A DNA stretch of 64,000 bases from Hexactinellida sp. DTS-2022. Its lineage: Eukaryota > Porifera > Hexactinellida. Within the stretch, counting starts at the first letter, position 1, and each line of letters starts with the position of its first letter. This document shows positions 20,486-30,414 of the stretch, one piece after another. The stretch is taken from contig JAPNXP010000002.1 of the NCBI GenBank assembly GCA_028753945.1, forward strand, positions 14,887,624 to 14,951,623, read 5' to 3'. The translations under genes and the position numbers were made by a program. A model generated the notes under the pieces. The model was not told the origin of the DNA. It worked only from the letters and a program-made list of their open reading frames with translations, and ran no database searches.

Positions 20486-22699
20486 GTACATGTATAATGT
20501 AAATAAATTCAATTGATATTGATACAGTGAATATGCATAATCCGAATTCCTTGGGACTTCTAGATTACATTTAATTCGATTATTATTAAATTGGGAAGGT
20601 TTGCAATAAGATTCAGGCGTATTCGACAGTAGATGTTATTCCAAATTAAAATAGTATCAAATATATTAATACGACTTAACTTTCTATAAAATTGTGTTCT
20701 ATATTACATCAGGTGTGGGTTGTCGAGTAGAATTTAATTGTATTGTCCCTCTATTGTGAAGTAAATCTGATTACACCCCATATATTTTATATCATGTAAT
20801 TTAGTCATCAATTATACTGCTTTGAAGTCATAATCGAGTTACTGAGTGCTATGTAGCTTGAACAACTGGTGCATTATCTGTACAGTTAGTATGCATGCAG
20901 GGTATCTCTTATGGAACTATCTACCTACTGGGTTGACCATTCAAACAAAACAAGTAGTTCCTATTGTGTGGATTTAATATTTAGACTATAAAACCTTAAC
21001 TAATTAATTAGTAAAAATTTATCACATAATTTTGTCACCGTTTGCATTATTGTTACTGACTCTGTATGGCAAATTGGTTTGGGAGAAGTTACCAATTTAT
21101 TATTTGCATATCTAGCAGATACTAAATTAATTGTTTGCTATCGAATTTTTCGAATACACTGTAATATAATTAAGCTGTACCAGGAGCACTTGGTTGTGAA
21201 TAATCAGGTGTTACATTATCATTTATTACAAAAATATTGATCAACAACATTTTTGTGTGCATTTCGTCACAAATATTCAATTTTATACATTAGATTATAG
21301 TTTTTATATTAATTTATAAAATGTAGAGTTCAATTATTGATATTTATGATTGTGCGGGAGATATATAACGATATGGGAATTTTTATTACTGTGTCTATCA
21401 AACCACCGTATGTTGATTAATATTATATATTTTTCACACCCAATACTATTATGACAACTGTATAAATGATTCCAATCAAACGGTCTAGTCAATGTTGGGT
21501 AATAAGTTTTAGTGACTGGTAAATCACACCTAAATGTGGAATTTAATTTCCTTGTGTAATCGTTTGGTATTTGTTGTTAATTTCCTACTTGACCCATCAC
21601 TCATAGAGTAAACTCTACCAAATCAACTCAAAACATCAAAAATTTCACTTTATCCACCTGATTAGAAGTGTTAATTTTCCTCAATCGACACACTCACCTT
21701 ATTTTTGATATCTTTGATTCTTAAGCACAGTTTGGCAAATCATCTATCAATTTGTAGTCATTTGTAATAGCGATCCCTTTGCAATCTTCATGCTTCGAAG
21801 ACAACTAAATTGTGATATTTCATGTGCAGTTCGATTTTGACGTTATTTACTACTCCTTTCGGAGTAACTAATCGCATTACTTAGTTATCTGCTATGATCA
21901 TGAGTATAACTAGTTTCCAGCTTGTACGTGTGTTCCAATAGATCTTTATTGAATTTATGGGGACTCACAGACATGGTAATTTTGTTAGTATATGGCACCA
22001 CTGTATATAGTTACGTTAAACTTAAATATTTAAATCGAATCTTAATATATTCTTATCGTTCGATGAGCGTAACATAATTCAGTTTTAATGTAATTAAATG
22101 TAAATCGTCTTCATAATCACAACAGCAACGTATCATTATGATTTGTGCAGGATTGTTAATATTGATTGTAGTTTGTAAAATTTGCAAATAAGTAATGTAC
22201 ATTTTGCAAATATTGGGATGTCCAAAATTTCTTTTGTTGTTAGAATGTATGCATAATTGGTCCAGACCTTAGTTCCCTACTCATTGCATGCGTTGTTTGT
22301 AACATTAGTCTGAATTATATACAGATGACTATTCCATTGTTTAAATGTATAACTATTTAATTATTAAGTTGGGTCACATAAATATCAATGGTCCTCACGT
22401 ATGGACTATCATAATTTATTTATGTTTTTTAATTTCTTAATAATTAATAATTTAGCCGGTAATAATTCGCTTGCGTGGTCTAAAATAACCTGCAGATTAT
22501 TAATTAATATATTTTTCATTTATTGATTCGATTTCAATGAAGTGTTTAGACCCAATCTGTTCCTAATAGGTTGACCTTATAAACCTCGTGTTAAGTTGAC
22601 AGTGGAATTGTAACTTTTGTTAGTTCACTAGCTGTGTCCCTTGGGACCATTGCGGTTTGCACGTGCAGAAATGAATTGAGTTGTTTAGTTTGTTATAGT

Positions 22700-25600
22700 A
22701 TGGAAACTAGGGATGGTTTTGAATACATTAAGTTGGGAGCAGAGCATCTCACCTTCTCAAACTGCACTAGGATTAAGAAAAAGCGCAAAGTTTCGGAAGG
22801 GGGTGAAGATAATCCGTTAAACGTAGATGAATACGCACAGGAGATGTTAGCCAAGGTACTGGGTCTAGACCCTGACAGCCGAAACATGTTAGTTGAGATT
22901 GAAATTAATAACGACCCATCTGAGATCCATTCGATGGATATCTTTCTCAAACTTTTCCTTGAGTGCAACTACCTATTTCGGCCTATTTTTATAAGCCAAG
23001 CAACGAAATGCCAACTGTCCCTACCTCTGATCCTCACGGACCCTCGAACTTCAAAACCGACTTTCTTTTCCCTGCCGTACCATTCTATTTTCTCGCAGAG
23101 CTTCATAACTCCGCAGGGACACCCGAGAATAATTCCTATTTTAACTGAAGAGATTAACTACATTTCATTCATTCGCATAGGCAAATGTACAAACAGCCAC
23201 AAATCTAAGTCCCTGAACGCCGTCATGGGTCTGCATAAATGTTTCTTTCATAACGATACCGTGGGTGGCTCTGCCGATCGAACTCTGTTTGATGGACTGA
23301 TTGAGATGAACTGGTTTCTGCCTAGAAACCCAACTCAGGAATGTTACCCCGAGCCTCTCATGTTCCTAAATCTGAGAGGCGACGCGTTAGCGAACAGAAA
23401 ACTTCTGAGATTCATTCTCGACGTGTCTTCTCTTGTCTACGTGTTCCTTACAGTCGCAGAATTATCCCAAATGCAAGAATCTGAAATCCTAGCTATTCTA
23501 GACACCTTCAAACACAAGACATGCTTAGTAATCATGGACCCAAAGGATAAAGCAACAGCAACATTCAGACCTCTCACTGTACAGAATGAAAAGAATCTGT
23601 ATTTCATTACTCGAAACAAACCGAACATTGCGAAAGCGATAATAGAAAGTATCAAAGGGATCTTAGAAAGCCAACCAGATTTCCCTAAGATTTCCCTCGT
23701 CAAATGCAAATCGGTAGCTCTGAAGCACGGAATGGAGATAGATGATGAGAGCGAAGAGGTTATTTCGAACCAATCTTTTCAAGAGAAGATACACCAAATA
23801 TTCCGAGCTCTCATTTCCCAGAGAGCCGGCCAACCGCCCGTATTAGACATAGCCTCGATTAAACGGAGACTGCTGCCTCTACAGTTGGACTCGTGGGCTA
23901 ATAGGGCTTCTGCGGAACGAGACCAATCCTGTGTTAAATCGAAATCTATTCTCAACGTCGAGCAGCGCGAGCAGCTCTCCAGAGATTTGAGGAAGAAACT
24001 TAACCTCGCTCGTCAGAACCAGATCTGCTCCCTAATCAACCCTTTCGAACATAACGAGTTCCTCCTTACCATTCTAAAGACAATCCGGCTTAACTTTAAA
24101 AACGCTGACGGCTTAACATTCCTATGGCGCACTCTCCAAACCAGTTTGGATCGTCTGTCCCTCGAGTATTCCTTCCCCGCCTCAGAGCTCAGCGACGAGG
24201 AGAGGCGAGCTCGCATCGCGGGCGGGAACTCCCTGGGCATAGAGCACGTCATGCGCGAGCTGGGACAGGTATACGAGAGCTTTATAATCGCGAGACTCAA
24301 GAGAGACGATATTACTCTCAAACTGGATTTTAACGTGGCGGATCTGGCGTTATTCGCCGCTAACATTATTCTGTCGGGCCACTCCTTCGAGATACTGGAT
24401 GGAGCTGTGACGCACGTGCCTCTCACCTGGGTGTCAGCTGTTCTCAAGGAACTGGGAAAACTCATCGGAACGAATAAACGTATCTTCGTGGTGGGAATAG
24501 TAGGCATTCAGAGCAGTGGAAAATCTACTCTGCTGAACACGATGTTCGGACTGCAGTTCCCGGTGAAGGCAGGTCGCTGCACGCGCGGCATATTTATGCA
24601 GATGATATCAGCTGACGGACAGCTGGGGTTTGACTATCTCGTGGTACTGGACACAGAGGGACTTAATGCACCAGAGCTAATAGGAATAGTGCCGCAGTAC
24701 CACGATAATGAACTGGCCACCTTCATTGTAGGGCTTAGCGATCTCACCATTGTGAATCTGATGGGAGAAAATGAGGCCAACTTTAAAGATATTCTACAAA
24801 TAACAGTGTTGGCTCTAATCAGAATGCAGCTAACATATGCCAAACCGAAGTGCATATTTGTGCACCAAAACGTGGCTGATATGGCGGCTCGAGACAACAT
24901 GCTTTGTGGGAGGAAAGAACTTATGAAACTACTCGACGACAACACCCGAATAGCGGCCACGCAGGAAGGGTTTGAGGAGTACAAACGGTTTAATGACGTC
25001 ATTGACTGTGATTTGGAGTTTGACACTCACTATCTGCCTGGTCTATTCAGTGCGCCTCCGCCCATGTCAATAGTGTGCCCGCAATATAGCAAAGAGGTTG
25101 GGAAACTGAGGAATAAAATCACACACGAATATTCTAAAAAATTCAGAGTTTTTCATAATTTGTCTTACTGGAGTAAAAAGCTAGGATACATTTGGACTTC
25201 GCTTTTAAGTCAGAACTTTGTGTTGGGCTATAGGAACGTGATCGAGCTGTGTGCGGATTTGGAATTTGATAACGTGTTGAACAAGTGGCTAGCACATTTT
25301 GATTCGGAAACAACTAACAAACTCAATGACGTCAAAAATTATATAACTAATGCCAATCCCGAAAACATTGATACTATATTTAATACATCAAAGCATTATA
25401 TTAGGGACACATGTGAAAAGGGATCTCTTGACGATCAATTAAAATCTATCGATTATTTGCTGAATAAAAGTGATCACAGAGAAATATTCGGGAAATGGGA
25501 GGCGCGAGCCAGGGAGTTCTTCTTAACAAACAGAACACAGAAAAGGGATAAATTGATTGGGGAAGTAGAGCTACATTATAAGATGAGAAAAGACGCTATC

Positions 25601-27469
25601 ACTATTGAAAAGAAGTTTTATAAACTTCGTAGCTTAATTCTCCAGCGAGCAAAGGCGGATATTATCCAGATTAGCGATAGAGACGACTGGGGAAAACCCA
25701 CACAGCATCTTGAGAATTTATTCGAGAATCATTGGGTTGAATGGGACGCAGCTCTTAAGGAAGATTGCGATAGTCTCCCATTCGAAATACACACAGACTT
25801 GCAATACACTTTTAAGAATAGCAACTCTCTAAACACCCTACAGTTATCCAAAGAGCAGCGAGAGAGACTTATAAGAGACCCTGATTTATTTTCTCAGTTT
25901 AACGAGTTAGAATTTCAGTTGGGATCTAATCACTATGAAATATTCGATCCGAGTTCGAAAGATATTGAAAACCCGAGATGCGTATTTCTTGATTTCTACG
26001 ACTATTTTATTCATCACAAAACTAAAAAGTTGGTAGAAAGAAACGATCTCCTGCAAGATCGCATCAGATATCGCGTTGAATACGCTTCCATTCTTTGCTC
26101 GAATTATATTAGTTCAATCTCTAAAAAGAACCCCTACTCAATCTCCTCTTTCGATCATCTGATAGCAATTATTCTGAACCAAATCGAGGAGTTTAATGAG
26201 AAAGAGAGGAACAATATTACTCAACAGATTATTTTAAAAGACTTATTCATGTACGAATATTGTCTATACCATTGCTGTAAGGCTCTACCGTTGCTTAAAG
26301 AGTTGCACGAAGAATTCATTTCTAAAGCTAGCCCCTCTACACAGATAAAGATTCTAAAAAATGATTTACAACCGATATTCCTTAGAATGTGTCAAGGGGT
26401 ACAAATCGAGGTTTCTTGTGCTAGAGCCTTGGCTGAAATAATATTCCAGAAAATGAATAATTTTCTTGAAAATAAAATAGGCGTAGATGTAATTCACTTC
26501 TTTCAGAATGACGTCAAGAATCTTGACACCTTCAAACGTAGAAGTTCGCTACAGATTCAAATCCTCAAAGACCTTGCAATTAGGAAGGATTTCCAAACTT
26601 ACATCCACTATATTGCCGATCCTATTAACTTCATTATGCGTTGGATCGAGGAAAAATTTACTCAGTATTGTAACTGCGATCAAGTACACAAGGAATTTAA
26701 GGAACAATCGTTAGACCCTTCGATAAAAAAGTTAAAAGAATTTTATCAGAAAAAACTAATGGAATCTGTAAAATTATCAAAAGCAGATTGGAAGAATGTG
26801 TTTTATGAAAAAATAAAACTTTACACAAAAGAATTGAAAAAACACGATTTCGATTTGTTAGAAGTCTACCAAGACCCAATTCAGGACATAGAAGACTTTT
26901 TAAAATATTTCACCATGGCATTCGATCAAATGTGCGTTCCTTTCAACTGGCAGAAGTGGGTTAAATCCACCATCGCCGAGAAATTATATGACAACAAAAA
27001 GTATTTAACAAAACATCTCATTCGCTGTCAGTCCCTGTGTCCGTTTTGTAGAGAGCCTTGTATTCTATCCTCGATGGGACACAAACACTACTGTGGTTCC
27101 CTACATCGCCCTAAAGGCATGGCTGGTTACTACCACCAGAACACATTCACGTTTTCAATAAGAGAGTGCACTCAGTCAATGAATACCGACGATTCAATTG
27201 TGTACAATAACGCTTCAATCAAGTACACTGATTATACTCAGATAAACTCGCACTTCGCTTCATGGAATATCCTCGGAGAAGACGCTATCGACTCCAAATA
27301 CTGGCAATGGGTATTCTACCGGTTCCGTCGCGAGTTTGTGAGTCACTACAACTACCAGTATAACCGGCATATCGAGAACTGGTCCTACCTAACGGAGGAA
27401 GAGGTGTTCGCAAACCTTGATGCTCACAATGAGAACTTTATCAACAAAGCAGGATTTTTATTTGATTAA
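22700..27469 (+). CDS. Very large inducible (VLIG/URGCP-type) GTPase
   Basis: A 1,589-residue single-exon protein of the interferon-induced very large GTPase / URGCP family in the dynamin-GBP superfamily. Vertebrate members are cytosolic or nuclear and linked to immune responses; the invertebrate role is unknown. The N-terminal 500 residues resemble the family's helical region. The VLIG-type G domain starts near residue 595: P-loop GIQSSGKST (about 602-610), then FGLQFPVKAGRCTRGIF, switch DTEGLNAPEL (about 651) and VHQNVAD in place of the usual NKxD. A long helical region follows. Near residue 1447 a Cys/His cluster (CPFCREPC...H.H.C...HRPKGMAGYY) matches the conserved C-terminal URGCP motif. 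The ATG at 22700 is preferred because the in-frame codons before it lack an ATG. The C-terminal half is visibly more AT-rich than the first 800 codons. Confidence 0.92.
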   Translation: METRDGFEYIKLGAEHLTFSNCTRIKKKRKVSEGGEDNPLNVDEYAQEMLAKVLGLDPDSRNMLVEIEINNDPSEIHSMDIFLKLFLECNYLFRPIFISQATKCQLSLPLILTDPRTSKPTFFSLPYHSIFSQSFITPQGHPRIIPILTEEINYISFIRIGKCTNSHKSKSLNAVMGLHKCFFHNDTVGGSADRTLFDGLIEMNWFLPRNPTQECYPEPLMFLNLRGDALANRKLLRFILDVSSLVYVFLTVAELSQMQESEILAILDTFKHKTCLVIMDPKDKATATFRPLTVQNEKNLYFITRNKPNIAKAIIESIKGILESQPDFPKISLVKCKSVALKHGMEIDDESEEVISNQSFQEKIHQIFRALISQRAGQPPVLDIASIKRRLLPLQLDSWANRASAERDQSCVKSKSILNVEQREQLSRDLRKKLNLARQNQICSLINPFEHNEFLLTILKTIRLNFKNADGLTFLWRTLQTSLDRLSLEYSFPASELSDEERRARIAGGNSLGIEHVMRELGQVYESFIIARLKRDDITLKLDFNVADLALFAANIILSGHSFEILDGAVTHVPLTWVSAVLKELGKLIGTNKRIFVVGIVGIQSSGKSTLLNTMFGLQFPVKAGRCTRGIFMQMISADGQLGFDYLVVLDTEGLNAPELIGIVPQYHDNELATFIVGLSDLTIVNLMGENEANFKDILQITVLALIRMQLTYAKPKCIFVHQNVADMAARDNMLCGRKELMKLLDDNTRIAATQEGFEEYKRFNDVIDCDLEFDTHYLPGLFSAPPPMSIVCPQYSKEVGKLRNKITHEYSKKFRVFHNLSYWSKKLGYIWTSLLSQNFVLGYRNVIELCADLEFDNVLNKWLAHFDSETTNKLNDVKNYITNANPENIDTIFNTSKHYIRDTCEKGSLDDQLKSIDYLLNKSDHREIFGKWEARAREFFLTNRTQKRDKLIGEVELHYKMRKDAITIEKKFYKLRSLILQRAKADIIQISDRDDWGKPTQHLENLFENHWVEWDAALKEDCDSLPFEIHTDLQYTFKNSNSLNTLQLSKEQRERLIRDPDLFSQFNELEFQLGSNHYEIFDPSSKDIENPRCVFLDFYDYFIHHKTKKLVERNDLLQDRIRYRVEYASILCSNYISSISKKNPYSISSFDHLIAIILNQIEEFNEKERNNITQQIILKDLFMYEYCLYHCCKALPLLKELHEEFISKASPSTQIKILKNDLQPIFLRMCQGVQIEVSCARALAEIIFQKMNNFLENKIGVDVIHFFQNDVKNLDTFKRRSSLQIQILKDLAIRKDFQTYIHYIADPINFIMRWIEEKFTQYCNCDQVHKEFKEQSLDPSIKKLKEFYQKKLMESVKLSKADWKNVFYEKIKLYTKELKKHDFDLLEVYQDPIQDIEDFLKYFTMAFDQMCVPFNWQKWVKSTIAEKLYDNKKYLTKHLIRCQSLCPFCREPCILSSMGHKHYCGSLHRPKGMAGYYHQNTFTFSIRECTQSMNTDDSIVYNNASIKYTDYTQINSHFASWNILGEDAIDSKYWQWVFYRFRREFVSHYNYQYNRHIENWSYLTEEEVFANLDAHNENFINKAGFLFD

Positions 27470-27590
27470 TTAATTATTGTCAAGATTATTTGGTATAATA
27501 TACAGAGTAATTGGATTTATTTTAGATATTTTTTATTGTTTTGACTTGATTTTCCTTTCCCAAAAATTTATTTATGAAGGGATAATTTTA

Positions 27591-27698
27591 GTTGGCCAGC
27601 ATATTTCCATTATAAAACCCAGCTTCAAAAGGTGGATTTTTGATGTTAAAAATCTTGCCAGTGCCTGAAAATTACTTTAGAAAGGTGTTGGCCAATAT
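27591..27698. mobile_element. Miniature element family C
   Basis: Left arm GTTGGCCAGCATATTTCCAT, right arm AGAAAGGTGTTGGCCAATAT. The internal GCCAGTGCCTGAAAATTACT is shared with 33492-33579 and 46255-46534. Confidence 0.75.
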
Positions 27699-28285
27699 GA
27701 GTAATTACTTTCAATAATTATTCTGCTCTACGTATTAGATAGGAATGGTATCTTAATATATGGGAAATTTATAGAGAATCACAACCATGCCAAGTATGCA
27801 ATTTAGTATATCAAGTTTATCAAAATAATGTTATCTTTTAAAAAAGGTCAAGTTTATGATTTCAGTGTTATTTTTTAATAGCATTTCTACCTAACTGGGC
27901 TCTTTATTGAATATTTCTATGAAACTCATGAACGACAGACTTTAATTAGTTATCGCTATCATACCATTGCATCAGGCTGCAACTATACCCTAACTAAGTT
28001 AGCTTATAACTCGATAGGGGACAATAACATTTAGTCACTTCTAATATTCAACCTTTCGTTTTGAAATCTGATAAATAGGTGTTGTTAGTATGGCCAGGTG
28101 TCTAAGTTAGTCTAGCCCACATTTAATCTCGAGCTCGCATCTTACTAACCCAGGGGCTGAGAATTAATTAATTGAGTTGTCTAATGTGACTAAATATACC
28201 AATGAAGATAGCTTTTTTTGTTGAAAGTTTGCTTATGTGAGATATTGGTTATTAATTAATAAATTAATTAACCACTTGGCTGTGG

Positions 28286-28307
28286 CTAAACACGTTTACG
28301 TGTTTAG
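28286..28307. repeat. Perfect 9-bp hairpin
   Basis: CTAAACACG, loop TTTA, CGTGTTTAG. An AT-rich near-palindrome (GGTTATTAATTAATAAATTA) lies just to its left. Confidence 0.7.
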
Positions 28308-28651
28308 TTAGTTGTTGGACCACCACTGTTTAGTAGACGCAATAATATTTCTATTTTGCTATATCAGGTAAACTAAATTGGGCCATATGAGATATTACCT
28401 TAGCTTTGTTCTTTGAATGCCACTGACTTAAATTGGAAAAACTGCTTGGGGAACAGTTATGACAGATTCCAGCATTTGCATACACCACTATTGTTCCCAA
28501 CCCACAAAATGATTCCTCATGTTGATTAGTCTATTTAAGCTAATAAGGTAGATATTTTGATAAAACGATTATCCCAAAAGGATAAGCAGCTTATCTGAAG
28601 TGGGCTCCCGTAATTTGAGATTATTCTACACTCAGCATAAAGCGATGCATA

Positions 28652-28820
28652 CAGTAGAACCTCGTTAATACGAACACCAACGGACGGTAAAAACCTGCTC
28701 GCTTTATCCGGAGTAATACCCATTGAATAGCCATTGTAGGGACCTGATTTTGTTGAACTGTTTTGTTCGTTTTATCCAGAAATTCGCATTGACCGTGTTC
28801 GTACTAACGAGGTTCTACTG
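28652..28820. mobile_element. Pogo-like miniature element, B1
   Basis: CAGTAGAACCTCGTTAATAC ... GTACTAACGAGGTTCTACTG, flanked by TA. It is nearly collinear with the copy in dynein intron 2 (44301-44482), sharing CACCAACGGACGGTAAAAA and GTAGGGACCTGATTTTGT. Two such similar copies point to fairly recent activity. Confidence 0.85.
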
Positions 28821-28842
28821 TATAGTTCTGATAGCAAGGGGC

Positions 28843-29754
28843 ATGCCACTTATCCATAACTGGGACGACGCGGAGGCTGTAATGCACCACTGCTTCTACA
28901 ACGAGCTCCGTGCGGCCCCGGAGGAACATCCCGTCATGGTTATACTCCCGAGCTCGCCATTCACACCAAGGGCAAGCAAGGAGAAGCTGACTCAGATCAT
29001 GTTTGAAACTTTCAGTGTCCCTGGTTTCTATTTGGGAGATTCTTCAGTGCTGAGTTTGATAGGCACTGGACGCATGAACGGACTTGTAATTGACTCCGGA
29101 TTCGGCAATACTTATGTCGTGCCTGTGTACGAAGCTTCGCCGCTCTCAGACGCGTGTCTCTCCACTGACCTGGCCGGACAGTACCTGAACGAGCGTCTCT
29201 CCCGACTGATACACGAGAGGACCAAACAGGACCTGTTCACGACTTCTGGCAAGAAGTCTGTTTTGGAGGATATGAAGGCCAAGGCCTGCTACGTGTCGCT
29301 AGATTTCAAGTCTGAGTTGAGTGGCAGAGACCGAAATGAGGAGTACCGTTACGAGATGCCGGATGGCAGTGAGCTGGCTATGAGAGAGGAGCGGTACCTC
29401 GCGCCTGAGATTATATTCCAGCCCTCTCTTGACGGGTTCCAGGATGTAGGAGTGCCCGAGCTGGCTTGTCAGTCGATCGGGAAGTGCGACTCCGATCTCA
29501 GTTACGAGTTGTACCAGAATATCCTGCTTACGGGGGGCACCACGCTCCTCCAGGGTTACCCCGAGCGGATTATAAGGGAGATTGGAATGCTACGGGAGGG
29601 CCGGCCCTTTAAAGTAATCGCACCTCCTGAGAGAGGGTCTCTCTCATGGATAGGTGGGTCCATAGTGAGCTCTCTCAGTTCCTTCGAAAGCGCTTGGATA
29701 ACCAAGGATGAGTACGATGAAGAGGGCCCATTTATTGTGCACAGAAAGTGTTGA
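28843..29754 (+). CDS. Actin-like protein lacking the N-terminal quarter and catalytic residues
   Basis: A 303-residue ORF alignable to conventional actin from about residue 73 (NWDDAEAVMHHCFYNELRAAPEEHP) to the end (PFIVHRKC, lacking only the final Phe). The N-terminal part holding the first phosphate loop and the DNase loop is absent. Compared with actin, Gln137 is Ser (YLGDSSVLSL), Asp157 is Phe (DSGFGNTY) and His161 is Tyr, so ATP hydrolysis should be lost. Other blocks are well kept: LTGGTTLLQGYPERI, IAPPERGSLSWIGGSI and EYDEEGPF. There are no internal stops and the coding region is GC-rich, so it looks constrained rather than dead. An AG at 28833-28834 could be an acceptor, but no upstream exon was found. 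It could be an orphan actin-related pseudoenzyme or a gene whose 5' part was lost. Confidence 0.8.
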   Translation: MPLIHNWDDAEAVMHHCFYNELRAAPEEHPVMVILPSSPFTPRASKEKLTQIMFETFSVPGFYLGDSSVLSLIGTGRMNGLVIDSGFGNTYVVPVYEASPLSDACLSTDLAGQYLNERLSRLIHERTKQDLFTTSGKKSVLEDMKAKACYVSLDFKSELSGRDRNEEYRYEMPDGSELAMREERYLAPEIIFQPSLDGFQDVGVPELACQSIGKCDSDLSYELYQNILLTGGTTLLQGYPERIIREIGMLREGRPFKVIAPPERGSLSWIGGSIVSSLSSFESAWITKDEYDEEGPFIVHRKC

Positions 29755-29955
29755 GTATTTATTTGCATAGAGTTGTGTGTATAAATATAGTATTGCTGTT
29801 ATACTATCAGCATATGTAGTATATGGTTTGTATTCTTTTGATTCCTATTATGCCTGTATTGGATGAGTGTTTATATTTTATTTTTAAGGAGTTTTGTATT
29901 CACAGAATAGTATAGTGCATAAGAGAACATTGATTGCTATGTGGTACAATAATGA

Positions 29956-29961
29956 AATAAA
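29956..29961 (+). terminator. Poly(A) signal of the actin-like gene
   Basis: AATAAA about 200 bp after the stop, just before a B2 element. Confidence 0.45.
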
Positions 29962-29972
29962 TAATTATAACT

Positions 29973-30137
29973 ATTGGTGTTCGTCTAATACCAATTGCTC
30001 TAATAGCTCTATTAGTAAATTATTTTCAGTCAAGCATTTAGTTATATTGCTAATTCTGTTCATCTAATAACAAGCTACTTGAAGCTAGTAAGCAAATTTA
30101 GTGCAAAATGCAACTTGCTATTACGCAAATACCACTG
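29973..30137. mobile_element. B2 miniature element, inverted
   Basis: ATTGGTGTTCGTCTAATACC ... GCAACTTGCTATTACGCAAA then TACCACTG next to TA. It is the reverse orientation of the copies at 1982 and 31794. Confidence 0.75.
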
Positions 30138-30218
30138 TAGTTATAATTAATTATTATATAATTATAGTCGACAGTATCCCATTACATGTATTAACTGCTA
30201 ATACCCAGCTTGCATCCC

Positions 30219-30370
30219 ATGCAAGGTTTTATCCAGGAGCGCCATTCGCCTAGAGGCGTATAAATTGAGAAATGTTTGCGTTTAGAAGCGCGAAAATTGC
30301 CGAAAGTCCCCATAGACGCATAGAGCAATACAAAATTAACATTTAGGCGTATAAATTTATAGTCTAGTGA
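30219..30370. mobile_element. Diverged family A element
   Basis: TTTTATCCAGGAGCGCCATT, GAAGCGCGAAAATTGCCG and ATTAACATTTAGGCGTATAA follow the order of the inverted family A copy at 31117-31300 with many changes. Confidence 0.55.
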
Positions 30371-30414
30371 CCTTAGGAGTGTTCTATTCTAGCCCTGTAT
30401 AATATCCTGATCCC

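Larger units (their letters stand above)
19887..22699. other. AT-rich intergenic stretch
   Basis: No gene recognised. It has one B-type element at about 20320-20485. Near the right end TATAAAC (22578-22584) and an acceptor-like TTATAG (AG ending 22698) precede the GTPase ATG. Confidence 0.6.
27470..28842. other. Intergenic stretch with family C and B1 elements
   Basis: I searched here for the missing 5' exon of the actin-like gene and saw no sequence resembling the DNGSG nucleotide loop or other actin N-terminal blocks. It contains a family C element, a perfect hairpin and a B1 element ending 22 bp before the actin-like ATG. Confidence 0.6.

Noticed and set aside
28723..28842. Upstream in-frame extension of the actin-like ORF
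   Set aside because: These codons lie within the miniature element at 28652-28820 and show no actin similarity, so the ATG at 28843 (or a splice acceptor just before it) is preferred.
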